DNA of 64,000 nt from Candidatus Nitronauta litoralis (GCA_015698285.1 CP048685.1:1240001-1304000); one strand, 5' to 3'; shown: positions 52,926 through 62,422, counted from the first letter of the stretch. The notes: generated by a model from the sequence alone, not told the origin. Numbers and translations are program-made.

Positions 52926-54058
52926 ATAAACTGTTCCAGTACATGTCCCGACAATCCAGAATTGAAACACAATGCGGGACGGGTCCGTATATCCCAAGCA
53001 ATCTGCTTCTGCAATGGCACATCACCGAACGCTGCAACCTGCGTTGCCTGCATTGCTATCAGGATGCCTACAGCAGCGACGAATTAAAATGGGACCAGTG
53101 GATGGAGGTCCTCAAACAATTCCAGACACTCCTTTTCCGGTGGCGGAAAGAAACCAGCCAGAAAAGACTACGCGGACACATCACCGTCACGGGTGGAGAA
53201 CCTTTTGTGCATCCTGATTTCATGAAATTAATGCGCCGCTTTGCGGAGGACCGCTATAAATACAGTTTCGGGATTTTAAGCAACGGTTCAATGATTGATC
53301 AAAGCGTTGCCCGGGAACTAAAAATACTAAAACCTGCGTTTGTGCAGGTCAGCATGGAAGGCAAACCTGATACCCACGACCGACTGCGCGGGGACGGCAA
53401 CTTCAAAAAAACCGTCACTGCAATCGAGCATCTGGTGGCGCACAAAATACCAACCCTGGTTTCATTCACCGCCCATCGGGAAAACTACAAAGAGTTTTGC
53501 GAGGTGGTGGCCATCTCGGAGAAACTTGGAGTCGATAAAGTCTGGTCCGACCGGTTTCTCCCCAACGGTGCGGGGATGGACCACATGGCGGGTGAAGCGC
53601 TCACGTCTGATGAAACGCAGGAATATTTTCAATCGATGGCTGAAATTCGCACCAACACCAGACGCAGGTGGTTTGGGAAAAAAACTCAAGTGGTGATGGA
53701 CCGTGCCCTGCAGTTTCTTGAAGGCGATGGCCGCCCCTACTTCTGCAAGGCAGGCGACAGTCTCATCACCCTCATGCCCAACGGCGACATCTATCCCTGC
53801 CGCCGGATGCCAGTCCACGTCGGCAACATAATGGAACAATCACTCGAGTCGATTTATTACGGCAACGATTTACTCAAACAACTGCGCGATCCGGATAAAG
53901 TAAGTGAAGGGTGCGAAGACTGTTTCTATTCAGGCATGTGCAAAGGTGGACTCAAATGCATGTCCTACGCCGTGCATGGCGATCCGTTTGTGCGCGACCC
54001 CGGTTGCTATAATGAGCAGGAAGGTCATGATAGAACGGAACGAATAAGTGCTTTTTAA
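52922..54058 (+). CDS. radical SAM/SPASM protein paired with Gly/Cys-tail membrane protein
   Basis: 378 residues from ATG 52922, overlapping the preceding stop. The radical SAM cluster motif is CNLRCLHC (C38, C42, C45), followed by ITVTGGEPFVHPDF. The C-terminus has SPASM/twitch cysteines: FCKAGDSLITLMPNGDIYPCRRM and then CEDCFYSGMCKGGLKCM with a final DPGCY. SPASM enzymes usually modify peptides or proteins, forming thioether or C-C crosslinks or converting Cys/Ser. The coupled membrane protein with its Cys/Gly tail is the most likely substrate (inference). Confidence 0.88.
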   Translation: MNKLFQYMSRQSRIETQCGTGPYIPSNLLLQWHITERCNLRCLHCYQDAYSSDELKWDQWMEVLKQFQTLLFRWRKETSQKRLRGHITVTGGEPFVHPDFMKLMRRFAEDRYKYSFGILSNGSMIDQSVARELKILKPAFVQVSMEGKPDTHDRLRGDGNFKKTVTAIEHLVAHKIPTLVSFTAHRENYKEFCEVVAISEKLGVDKVWSDRFLPNGAGMDHMAGEALTSDETQEYFQSMAEIRTNTRRRWFGKKTQVVMDRALQFLEGDGRPYFCKAGDSLITLMPNGDIYPCRRMPVHVGNIMEQSLESIYYGNDLLKQLRDPDKVSEGCEDCFYSGMCKGGLKCMSYAVHGDPFVRDPGCYNEQEGHDRTERISAF

Positions 54059-54170
54059 AAAGAGTAAACTAGGATGCTCCACTTTGCTTAGTTTTTGATT
54101 TTGAAGTAATAAATATTCTCCTTCTCCTAAGAGAGCTTTCCATAAGTGGAATATTTTGGAACAAAGTGTT

Positions 54171-54249
54171 CGTCATTGCGAGGAGCTTTTGCGACGAAGC
54201 AATCCAGACCTCTGGATCGCCACTCTCCCTCTGGTCGCTCGCGATGACG
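54171..54249. repeat. short intergenic repeat with imperfect inverted ends
   Basis: Starts CGTCATTGCGAG and ends CTCGCGATGACG (one mismatch as inverted ends). The internal GCGACGAAGCAATCC text is familiar from dispersed non-coding repeats in many bacterial genomes. No ORF inside. Confidence 0.6.
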
Positions 54250-54297
54250 GGATTTTTGTCAAAAATGCTCTAGGTCAGACACTGCTTTGAAATCGGG

Positions 54298-54410
54298 GTT
54301 ATGCAAAGGTCTTTTAGGAGAAGGGGGAAGGCGAAGCCAGGGGGCTTTAAGAGGGAGCAAATAAAGAAATTATTCGAACAAATTTTTATCGTCCCCTTAA
54401 ATGGGGGAGA
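54298..54410. repeat. G-rich repeat block with GTTATGCAAAGGTCT
   Basis: Starts with the same 15 bases as the repeat at 5639, followed by G-rich GAAGGGGGAAGGCG-type text and a CCCC-TTAAAT-GGGG hairpin near 54393-54406. It runs up to the start region of the nucleotidyltransferase gene. Confidence 0.5.
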
Positions 54411-54456
54411 TAGGATGAAAACATACTTAAACCATATCCACCCAGGAAGCAACATC

Positions 54457-55206
54457 ATGACAACGCAGACGCTCAACTGGACTGACATCACGCTCCCCGA
54501 CGAGGTACAAAGCGCAGTAGAAACCCTTGCTTCAAATTATAGCGAACAGCTCGAATCAAAACTGACCGGGATTATCCTGTATGGCAGTGGAGCCCGCGGA
54601 CATTTTCGCGAAGGAAAAAGTGATGTCAATTTGTTGATCGTGGTCGATTCCATCGACACCGAAGCACTGAGTTCTATTTTCGATTCTACTTTGACCGCGC
54701 GACGGCACAACCTGGCACCCCTGTTCATGACTCCGGGCGATCTTCAATCGTTCACCTCTGTGTTCCCGATCAAGTTTCTTTCCATGAAAGAATCTTACAG
54801 GGTTCTGCACGGTGAAGATGCCATCGCTTCTCTGGAAGTGGACAATGCCCATCTGCGCCTGCGTTGCCAGCAGGAGATGCAGAATTTAATGATGCGATTG
54901 CGCCGCCATTTCCTGAACCGGCAGGGGCACGGACTCACCCCCATGCTGCGCGAAACCCTTAACGGTTTTATGGAGGCCCTGCGACGGGTGGTGCAACTTG
55001 CTCAGGGTGAGGTTCCGCCGCGCAAAGACCTCGTTGCCCAGGCGGCCAAAACGGTAGGCTTTGATCAGAAAAAACTGGAAGAACTGATGAAGTTAAAAAG
55101 TCCATCGGGAATCCAGAATGCAGAGGTCACCCACGAACTATTCAACGAGTTTATAAAAATTGTTGAACAAACCGCGCGCTTTACTGAAAAACTGGAAGCA
55201 AATTAG
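54457..55206 (+). CDS. nucleotidyltransferase-domain protein
   Basis: 249 residues from ATG 54457 (AGGAAG about 10 bases before); ATG 54415, also with a G-rich RBS, would add 14 residues. The motif GIILYGSGARGHFREGKSDV (about 31-50) is the nucleotidyltransferase-fold GS...D start. The second catalytic position reads N (SDVNLLIVV) where most active enzymes have D, so activity may be changed or lost. The following helix-rich domain (about 100-249) resembles HEPN-like or kanamycin-nucleotidyltransferase C-terminal bundles. It may be a minimal NTase/toxin-type protein; no partner toxin is adjacent. Confidence 0.7.
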   Translation: MTTQTLNWTDITLPDEVQSAVETLASNYSEQLESKLTGIILYGSGARGHFREGKSDVNLLIVVDSIDTEALSSIFDSTLTARRHNLAPLFMTPGDLQSFTSVFPIKFLSMKESYRVLHGEDAIASLEVDNAHLRLRCQQEMQNLMMRLRRHFLNRQGHGLTPMLRETLNGFMEALRRVVQLAQGEVPPRKDLVAQAAKTVGFDQKKLEELMKLKSPSGIQNAEVTHELFNEFIKIVEQTARFTEKLEAN

Positions 55207-55295
55207 CCAACATTCCCTGATCGCAAGAATCAGATTGCGGGAACCACGTCACCGGGTATAAAGTTTTAAAATAACAACACTCGGGGAATTCGGGG

Positions 55296-56162
55296 ATGCC
55301 TCCTTCCGACCTTTCAAAACAATCCAAAGACTACCAGCGTATCGAGAAGGCCATTCACATTCTGGAAGAGACCGCCTTCCTTCAACCGGACCTTAAAAAA
55401 CTTTCCACCCAATTGAACCTCAGTGAATACCACTTTCAACGGTTGTTCAGTCGTTGGGCCGGTGTCAGCCCGAAACGCTTCCTCCAGTTCCTCACCCTCG
55501 AACACGCCAAATCCGTTTTGGATAAATCCAGAAACCTGCTCGATGCTACGCTCGATTCCGGCCTGTCCAGTGTCAGCAGACTCCACGACCTGTTCCTGCA
55601 ATGTGAATCGGTCACACCGGGTGAATATAAGAGTAGAGGGGAGGGACTGACTATCTCTTACGGGTTTCATCCCAGTCCTTTTGGGGAATGCCTGCTGGCT
55701 ACAACCGAGAATGGTATCTGTGGTCTTACTTTTATCCAGAACGGTGACCGCGACAACGTCATGGAGTTTCTTTCCCGTCGATGGAAACAGGCCAGCTTGA
55801 AAAAGGAACCCCGCAGTACGGGAAAGTTTATGGATCAAATCTTCAGCAAAAATCCGGACAGGAAAACCCCTTTATATCTTTACGTAAAAGGCACCAATTT
55901 CCAGATCAAAGTGTGGGAAGCGCTGGTCCGGATTCCTCAGGGAGCACTGGTTTCCTATCAGGATGTAGCACGTTATCTGGGCAGGCCCAAATCCTCGCGT
56001 GCCGTTGCCAACGCCGTGGCCAACAACCCCATCCAATACCTGGTGCCCTGCCACAGGGTGATCCAGGGCATGGGCGCGTTTGGCGGTTACCAGGCAGGAC
56101 CCGACCGGAAAAAAGCCCTGGTCGCCTGGGAAGCAGCGCAAATCCAGGAAGAACTCGCCTGA
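55296..56162 (+). CDS. AraC-HTH / O6-methylguanine-DNA methyltransferase (Ada-like)
   Basis: 288 residues. An AraC-type helix-turn-helix domain (about 10-110; LNLSEYHFQRLFSRWAGVSPKRF) is fused to a methyltransferase domain (about 125-285) with RIPQGALVSYQDVARYLG and the active-site VPCHRVIQGMGAFGGYQAG. The N-terminal Ada zinc domain for methylphosphotriesters is missing. It repairs O6-alkylguanine by transferring the alkyl group to its Cys and may regulate its own gene. Confidence 0.9.
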   Translation: MPPSDLSKQSKDYQRIEKAIHILEETAFLQPDLKKLSTQLNLSEYHFQRLFSRWAGVSPKRFLQFLTLEHAKSVLDKSRNLLDATLDSGLSSVSRLHDLFLQCESVTPGEYKSRGEGLTISYGFHPSPFGECLLATTENGICGLTFIQNGDRDNVMEFLSRRWKQASLKKEPRSTGKFMDQIFSKNPDRKTPLYLYVKGTNFQIKVWEALVRIPQGALVSYQDVARYLGRPKSSRAVANAVANNPIQYLVPCHRVIQGMGAFGGYQAGPDRKKALVAWEAAQIQEELA

Positions 56163-56337
56163 ACCCCTGCCCACATTATTTTATTCAATTAATATTTTGA
56201 AAAAAATTTTTCCTGGTAACAAAAATCGGATTGAGCTGATAAAGGTAACCCGGGAACAATATCGTAATAATCAGAATAGATTATTTACATTCAGTTTTGG
56301 AATCTCACTACAACTAAATTTCGATTTAAATTATTTT

Positions 56338-59300
56338 TCAGTGATGGGTTAGTCCGGTTTTCTGAAAGGTCATCTCCCGGTTGTATTGCCCCAGCCACAT
56401 AGCGGTAACCGTTCGCGCTCCATTGTCTTCCTCAATTTGTCCCTTGACCAAAAAGGGGCCTTTACTATTCAGCAGATGACCAAAACGCTGGTAGGTCTTT
56501 GGGAATAAAGTCACTTCAAAAGTGCCCGTCGGGTCTTCAAGTGTAATGAACTTCATTAATTCGCCTTTGCCCGTGCGGGTCCGCTTATAAGTGATCAGCA
56601 TACCGAGCATGGTGATATGCTTGCGGCGGTGTCGACCAAGGTTCTTTGCCTGAGTGACCCCTTTCGGCCATTCATTTTCTCCCAATCCAAAAAGGGCCAG
56701 AGGGTGGGAAGAGGGGGAAAGAGACAAGGTCTCAATATCGGCCACTATATTGTCCGATTCACTACGTTCCGGAGTTAAACAGGTCGAACAGGTTTCTTCC
56801 AAGTCCAGTGCAGCCTGGTCTCCACCTCCTGTGTTTCTGCCTTTGCGATACCAGGACAGGATGTCGCTGAACATGGCTGGCCGGGAATGCCCCAGTCCTT
56901 CCAGTGCTCCGCAATGGATGAGAGACTCGATTTCGGGTTGATCCGGTTTAATACGTTCAAGAAAGTCGTGTAGCGATTTAAACTCACCGCATAACCGTTC
57001 CTCGAGTATCCGGTCAATTCCATTACCACTGAGGCTTCGGACCTGCATTAAACCCACGCGGATGGCATCGCGGCGCTCTGCAAAAAACTCATACCGACTG
57101 TGGTTGATATGAGGTGGTAAAATTTCAATATCGAGTCTACGGGCTTCTTCGGTGTAAGCGCAGGCATCATAGAATCCGCCTTCATTAGTGAGAACCGCTG
57201 CCATGAACTCGGCAGGATAATGCGTTTTCAGGTAAGCCGCGCGGTAGGAGACCAGTGCGAAAGAGGCGGAGTGTGCTTTACAAAATGAGTAACCCGCAAA
57301 GCTTTCAATCTGTCTCCAGATTTCGTTTCGCACGTCTTCTTCAATTCCATTTTCCCGAGCGCCTTCAAGAAACCGGTTTCGGTAGGTTTCCATCCGCTCC
57401 CAGTCCCTCTTTTTGCTCATGCACTTTCTCAATCCCTCAGCTTCGCCAAGTGACATACCGGCGATGGCATGCGCCACTTTGATCACATCCTCCTGATAAA
57501 TCATGATCCCGTAAGTCTCTGCCAATACCTCTTCCAGTTTCGGGTGCAGGTGAATGACCGGTTCTTTCCCGTTGTTTCGTTTTACATAAGCCTGCATCAT
57601 GCCGCTTTCAGCAACTCCGGGACGTATGATGGAACTGGCAGCGGTCAGTTTTTCAAAAGTATCCACCTTGAGCTTCTTCAGCAGGTTCTGCATCCCCGGG
57701 CTTTCTATATAGAAACAACCCATCGTTCTTCCCTCACGTACCAGCGTGCGGGTTTGTTCATCGGCTATCGGGTCGGTGACGGCAAAATCGAGTTCGATAC
57801 CGTAGTGATCCTTGATCGCCTGCACCGCATCGACTTCCACCGCAAGACCCCGTTGTGCCAAAAGATCGATCTTGAGTAGTCCCATATCTTCCACCGGGTA
57901 CATGTCGTACTGGGTCACAGCAAAACCTTTCGGTGTCTTCTGCAACGGAATCAGGTTGGTGATCGGTTCAGGACTCACAATCAATCCGCCACAATGAATG
58001 GAGATATGACGCGGGATGCCCTCGATTTTTTGCGAAGCTTCGATAACGGATTTGTAGGGCTCGTCTCCAAGAGGCAGGTTGCTGCATTCCGGGACTTCAT
58101 CCCGAATCGCTTCGAGATTCGAAACACTGGCTGAATAGGGGAGTTTTGAGGTCAGATCCTCGATTTTCGGACCGGCCCCCATGGCCTTGGCAACTTCACG
58201 GAGTGTGGAGCGCCCACGCAGGTGCGTGTGGGTTGAGATCAGGGCAACATGGTCCTCCCCATACTTGTCGAACACATACTGGATCATTTCATCCCGGCGA
58301 TTCCACGGGAAATCGATATCAATGTCAGGGAAATCTTCGCGCTGCTCATGCAGGAACCGTTCGAAATAGAGATTGTTTTCGATGGGGTCCACTTCGGTGA
58401 TGGACAGCACTCTACAGACCAGGCTGTTGGCGGCAGAACCGCGCCCAACCGTCGGAATTCCTCGTGCGTGAGCCTCGCGAACGATGTCCTCTACCAGCAG
58501 AAAGTAGGAGGCGAATCCCATCTTGCCGATGATAGACAGTTCATAGTCCAAACGCTCCCGGACCCTTTGAGTGACGGGTTCGTAAAAACGTTTTACACCT
58601 GTCTCCGCCAACGACCGTAAACGTCCTATATGAGTTTCATCCCCAGACAATGAAAACGGTGGGTGCTGAAGTTGACCGATGGGTAAGGTAACGTCGCATT
58701 GCTCCGCAATGTTCAGCGTGTTTCGAATCGCCTGCGGGCAGCCCCAGTACCTCTTTCGCATTTCCCGGTTCGACATCAACCAGGACTGCGGATGCACCAT
58801 CTGCTCGTGGGGAACCGCGTCGATATGCCGGTTCAATCGTATGGCGGTCAGAAGACGATGCGTCTGGAAATCCTGTGGCTCTAAAAAATGGACACGATTG
58901 GATGCGAGGAGGGGGATGCCATGCTTGCGGGAAAATTCCCAGCGCGCTATTTCATCTGTCACCGATCCGAAAAGTGGATGTTCAATACCGAGGTTGGCTG
59001 CTCCCCGGGTGCACGCAACACTTTCAACAATGCCAAGGTGCGGGGTCATGATGATCACCTGGTCATTGCAGTTTTGAAGTCGTTGGGGGAGAGAGAAATT
59101 TGCTTTCAGGTTCCGTTCGGTCACCACCCGACACACTTCACCGAACCCTTCAAGTGTTCTGGCAAGGAGTACCGCATGTTCACCGGTAGCGGGATCATCC
59201 ACCTCTGCACCGAAGATGGGACGAATGCCCGCAGCCTGCGCGGCTTTTTGAAAAGCGACGGCACCATAGGTTGCGTTGGTGTCCGTCAAAGCCAGGGTAT

Positions 59301-59394
59301 CGAACTTGAGCCGGTGGGCGGCCTCGACCAGCGGCTCAACGCCGGGCACGCCTCGAAGGAGGGAAAAGTAACTGTGTACATTTAAATGGATCAT
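56338..59394 (-). CDS. DNA polymerase III alpha-like (DnaE2-type)
   Basis: 1018 residues, shorter than replicative DnaE (about 1160). Parts in order: degenerate PHP domain (HLNVHSYFSLLRG, ALTDTNATYGAVAFQKAA), polymerase palm with PTVGRGSAANSLVCR and FPDIDIDFPWNRRDEMIQYV (catalytic Asp cluster), fingers and helix-hairpin-helix region, and a C-terminal OB domain (ITLEDPTGTFEVTLFPKTY). Length and layout match DnaE2/ImuC, a translesion polymerase, but no imuA or imuB flanks it, so the identity as ImuC is not proven. It should be used in mutagenic repair synthesis. Confidence 0.85.
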   Translation of the reverse strand: MIHLNVHSYFSLLRGVPGVEPLVEAAHRLKFDTLALTDTNATYGAVAFQKAAQAAGIRPIFGAEVDDPATGEHAVLLARTLEGFGEVCRVVTERNLKANFSLPQRLQNCNDQVIIMTPHLGIVESVACTRGAANLGIEHPLFGSVTDEIARWEFSRKHGIPLLASNRVHFLEPQDFQTHRLLTAIRLNRHIDAVPHEQMVHPQSWLMSNREMRKRYWGCPQAIRNTLNIAEQCDVTLPIGQLQHPPFSLSGDETHIGRLRSLAETGVKRFYEPVTQRVRERLDYELSIIGKMGFASYFLLVEDIVREAHARGIPTVGRGSAANSLVCRVLSITEVDPIENNLYFERFLHEQREDFPDIDIDFPWNRRDEMIQYVFDKYGEDHVALISTHTHLRGRSTLREVAKAMGAGPKIEDLTSKLPYSASVSNLEAIRDEVPECSNLPLGDEPYKSVIEASQKIEGIPRHISIHCGGLIVSPEPITNLIPLQKTPKGFAVTQYDMYPVEDMGLLKIDLLAQRGLAVEVDAVQAIKDHYGIELDFAVTDPIADEQTRTLVREGRTMGCFYIESPGMQNLLKKLKVDTFEKLTAASSIIRPGVAESGMMQAYVKRNNGKEPVIHLHPKLEEVLAETYGIMIYQEDVIKVAHAIAGMSLGEAEGLRKCMSKKRDWERMETYRNRFLEGARENGIEEDVRNEIWRQIESFAGYSFCKAHSASFALVSYRAAYLKTHYPAEFMAAVLTNEGGFYDACAYTEEARRLDIEILPPHINHSRYEFFAERRDAIRVGLMQVRSLSGNGIDRILEERLCGEFKSLHDFLERIKPDQPEIESLIHCGALEGLGHSRPAMFSDILSWYRKGRNTGGGDQAALDLEETCSTCLTPERSESDNIVADIETLSLSPSSHPLALFGLGENEWPKGVTQAKNLGRHRRKHITMLGMLITYKRTRTGKGELMKFITLEDPTGTFEVTLFPKTYQRFGHLLNSKGPFLVKGQIEEDNGARTVTAMWLGQYNREMTFQKTGLTHH

Positions 59395-59520
59395 GGCACG
59401 ACCTGAACGGGTGTGCCTGTATTATAACAGCTTGATTCCCCACATTTTCAACATTTCAGGCACTGTCCCATCCAGAAGAATACAAGATTCCTCGTTAATA
59501 CTTAATTTTAGGAAATAAGA

Positions 59521-60078
59521 TCAGGAAGGCTCTTTTTCGCTAAAAATATTAGTCGGCCTGCCATCTATGCTCTTAACATTATGTTCGTGCCAGTATTGCT
59601 CGACGCCATCAGGACCTTTTTTCTCCGCCCATTTCTCAAGCGTATCCCGCTCTTCAACAAAATCCATTTTAGGGACTGAATAACCACAGGACGTGGCGAC
59701 TGAATCTATATCCATGCTGAAAATTTGTCGACTGCCCGGAACAGGAGGGAACAATTCGATTAAACCACTCCATTCACTGTCTCTTGGATAAATCATCTGG
59801 GCCTTTCCGTACAGGCGCACAATATTGGGTGCGCCTTCAAAGGCACAAAACATAAGCGTCATGCGATTGGATTCCAGAATATGCGCTGCGGTTTCATTGC
59901 CGCTTCCGGTGTAATTCACCCACACCAGTTTTCTGGAATCCAGAATACGCAGGGAATCCAACCCCTTTGGAGACACATTGACTCTTCCGTCAACTCCGGC
60001 GGTCCCCACGAAAAACATTTTTTGATTTTTTATAAATTGAATGAGTGTTTCATCAAGCTCCGATAGTTGTTTGCCCAT
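59521..60078 (-). CDS. pyridoxamine 5'-phosphate oxidase-family flavin protein
   Basis: 185 residues. A split-barrel FMN-binding fold is suggested by MFFVGTAGVDGRVNVSPKG (about 17-35), LVWVNYTGSGNETAAHI and NRMTLMFCAFEGAPNIVRLYG, typical of general-stress or F420/FMN-type PNPOx-like proteins. The ending SVPKMDFVEERDTLEKWAEKKG is common in this subfamily. It likely binds FMN or F420 and acts as an oxidoreductase; substrate unknown. Confidence 0.85.
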   Translation of the reverse strand: MGKQLSELDETLIQFIKNQKMFFVGTAGVDGRVNVSPKGLDSLRILDSRKLVWVNYTGSGNETAAHILESNRMTLMFCAFEGAPNIVRLYGKAQMIYPRDSEWSGLIELFPPVPGSRQIFSMDIDSVATSCGYSVPKMDFVEERDTLEKWAEKKGPDGVEQYWHEHNVKSIDGRPTNIFSEKEPS

Positions 60079-60200
60079 ATCATTACCTGGCGAGGGGTTT
60101 TAAGGGGAAATGAAGTTGGATGAATTGAAAAGGATATTGTGATTTTACGAAAGGACTTTTCGTAAAAAAACTACCTAAAGAATTCAAACCCCTGCTTTGG

Positions 60201-60227
60201 TTCCCCCTTCTGACAAAGAAGGGGGAA
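60201..60227. repeat. 10-bp inverted repeat downstream of mdh
   Basis: TTCCCCCTTC (60201-60210) is the exact reverse complement of 60218-60227, with loop TGACAAA. It lies 46 bases after the mdh stop (on the minus strand) and shares the arms seen at 5753-5799. It may end the mdh message or be a dispersed repeat. Confidence 0.55.
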
Positions 60228-60272
60228 ATTTGGAGACCTGTAAAACCTTTTAGAATTGGGGGTTTAGGGGAA

Positions 60273-61211
60273 CTAACTGGCCAAAAACGAATCGACTTCG
60301 TCGATGGTGTTTTTGACATCCTGGGCCGAGATATCCAGCATCTTCTTTTCATCATCGGTCAGATTCAACTCGATGATCTTGTTCATGCCGTCCCTGCCCA
60401 GCTCAATGGGCACCCCGAAGTAAATCCCGCTCCAGCCGTACTCGCCATCCAGATAAGCGGTGCAGGGTAGAATCCTGCGCTTGTCCTGCAAAATAGCTTC
60501 GACCATCTTGACCGCTGATGCACCGGGGGCGAGAAACGCACTGCCCTTTTTAAGCAGGCTGACAATCTCGGCACCACCTTTACGGGTGCGATCCACCAAT
60601 GCTTCGATACGGTCCGGTTGCATCAGGTCAGTGATGGCAATACCCGATACGGTGGTGTAGCGCGGCATGGGCACCATGGAATCGCCGTGTCCCCCGAGCA
60701 CCATGGCATCGACATCCACAAGCGAGCAATCGAGTTCATTTGAAACAAACGTGCGGAAGCGGGCCGAGTCGAGCACGCCTGCCATCCCGATCACCCGTTC
60801 ACGCGGCAGGCCGGAAACCTGCTTGGCGAGATACACCATCGCATCCAGAGGATTGGATACAAGAATGAGAATCGGGTTCTTCGAATACTTCATAATGTTT
60901 TCGGTGACGTCTTTTACAATCGCTGCGTTTATTTTCAAAAGATCGGAGCGATCCTGACCCGGTTTACGCGGCAGGCCGGCCGTGATAACCACGATATCGG
61001 AATCCGCGGTGTCCTTATAATCATTGGTGCCCTGAATAATACTGTCGAACACCTGCAAACAACCAGACTGCTGTAGATCCAATGCTTTTCCCTGCGGAAG
61101 ACCCTCGACAATGTCCGTGATAACCACATTGCCCAGATTTTTATAGGCACACAATTGAGCGACAGTAGTGCCAACCTGCCCGGCTCCAACAACTGTAATT
61201 TTGTTACGCAT
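60273..61211 (-). CDS. mdh: malate dehydrogenase (LDH-like type)
   Basis: 312 residues from ATG 61211; ATG 61226 would add five. NAD-binding GAGQVGTTVAQLCAYKNLGNVVITDI, then the substrate-discriminating loop GLPRKPGQDRSDLL with Arg where lactate dehydrogenase has Gln, GMAGVLDSARFRTFVS, VLGGHGDSMVPMPRY (active-site His) and VPIELGRDGM near the C-terminus. It oxidises malate to oxaloacetate in the TCA cycle, together with FumC. An intrinsic terminator lies 23 bases before the start codon on the same strand, so expression is probably attenuated. Confidence 0.95.
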   Translation of the reverse strand: MRNKITVVGAGQVGTTVAQLCAYKNLGNVVITDIVEGLPQGKALDLQQSGCLQVFDSIIQGTNDYKDTADSDIVVITAGLPRKPGQDRSDLLKINAAIVKDVTENIMKYSKNPILILVSNPLDAMVYLAKQVSGLPRERVIGMAGVLDSARFRTFVSNELDCSLVDVDAMVLGGHGDSMVPMPRYTTVSGIAITDLMQPDRIEALVDRTRKGGAEIVSLLKKGSAFLAPGASAVKMVEAILQDKRRILPCTAYLDGEYGWSGIYFGVPIELGRDGMNKIIELNLTDDEKKMLDISAQDVKNTIDEVDSFLAS

Positions 61212-61234
61212 CGTTTCCGTTACCATAAGCCACC

Positions 61235-61274
61235 AAAAAAAAGGGCGCGAATCTTTTTAAAAAAGTTTCGCGCC
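61235..61274 (-). terminator. intrinsic terminator just upstream of the mdh start (possible attenuator)
   Basis: On the minus strand, GGCGCGAA (61274-61267) pairs with TTCGCGCC (61251-61244), the A/T-rich centre can extend the stem, and TTTTTTTT follows (61242-61235). Only 8-23 bases remain to the mdh ATG, leaving no room for a normal promoter. It is therefore an attenuator in the mdh leader or the end of an upstream short RNA. Confidence 0.75.
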
Positions 61275-62422
61275 GCGTTTTGCTTTCAGTTAATTGAGTA
61301 TCGGTCCCTGGTTCCTACCTTAAAGGAGATCCTGGAAAAAAACAGGGAGATCATAAAATTGTCCCCCAGCTTCGCAGGCTCTCCGGTAGTAAAGAAGATA
61401 GTTTTATTTCCGGGTTTTGACATCCCAATTAACCTGCCTAAAAGCTGCTCGATTTATAGAATGAACCCCTGGGACAAACTGCCTGAAAATTCATGCCCGG
61501 GAACATAACCCAAACCCGTACTCTAACCTTTGACAACCGAAGATAAAGGGGCAGAAGACTAATTTCAACCCGTTGCCAAAGTATTCTCGTTTCAGATTAA
61601 AACCTGAGTTTGAAGGGCTAAATTAAGGAATTACAGCCACTTTGTCAACCCATTTTGGGGTGGTAGCGGTTCTCCCGGAAAACAGGTCATCTAAAGATTT
61701 TAATTCCAGAAATGTTTGTATGAAGTGAAAATACCCAAAAAAAGCCTTTTGGGTTGGAATGAACACTATAAATAATCATTTTTCGGCATACCAAACTAAA
61801 AAAGGCATTTTTGATATTTCATACAAGAAACCATCCCGGGAGACAATAAAGGCCGCCAGGTCTCTTTTTCCTGCAATTAATCAGCAGGGCTTTTAAGTTT
61901 GGCGTTTAACAAAATGTACAGTAACAGTCCTGGAATATTGGGAAGATCTGGTGCTCCTCCCTAACCCAGTTAACAAAAACTGAAATTAAAAAAATCACCT
62001 TAAGACTTATATAAAAATTATTTTAATGCCGCATGCAGAAAATTATTTTTCTCCTGATAAGTTTCGCGTTACAAATTTACATGCGTTAAAAATGCCCAGA
62101 GTGCCAATATTTTTTAAAAGATTGCCCCATAAGTTTTTCACAATTTCCACTACAAATATTTCTTGAATGATATGAAAGGGAGTAGATAAAGCACTACTCT
62201 CTAAAATTCCCAAAATTTAATACCCTTAAAATTTTTTTTTATGAAAAATTTTGTTTAATGCTTTTAAAGGTGAACCGGTTTATGTCGACTTCAATTGAAG
62301 GGCCAGTTTTTTTTTCCATAGCCCTTGTTTTTATAAAGTCTGCATGAATAAAATAATAGTTGCTTGAATCTTTTTGTCTACGTTTCTCGAGTTTATTAAA
62401 CTTCTAATAGCATAGGGGGGCC
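61275..62422. other. 1.15-kb AT-rich intergenic region, no protein gene seen
   Basis: No ORF with coding character on either strand. The part nearest mdh (61275-61560) is GC-richer and has stem-forming text on the minus strand (for example CCTG...CAGG at 61331-61345, and GGGGGACAA facing TTGTCCC at about 61360-61480), which may be an mdh leader or a small RNA. CCCAAAA/TTTTGGG (61734-61753) is another hairpin. GAGAC...GTCTC followed by TTTTT near 61840-61870 is a weak terminator-like element. Confidence 0.4.

Noticed and set aside
54301-54414. N-terminal extension of the nucleotidyltransferase (starts with MQRSFRRRGKAKPGGFKREQ)
   Set aside because: This text is translated repeat sequence (G-rich block) and not conserved-looking; the ATGs at 54415 and 54457 with RBS are better.
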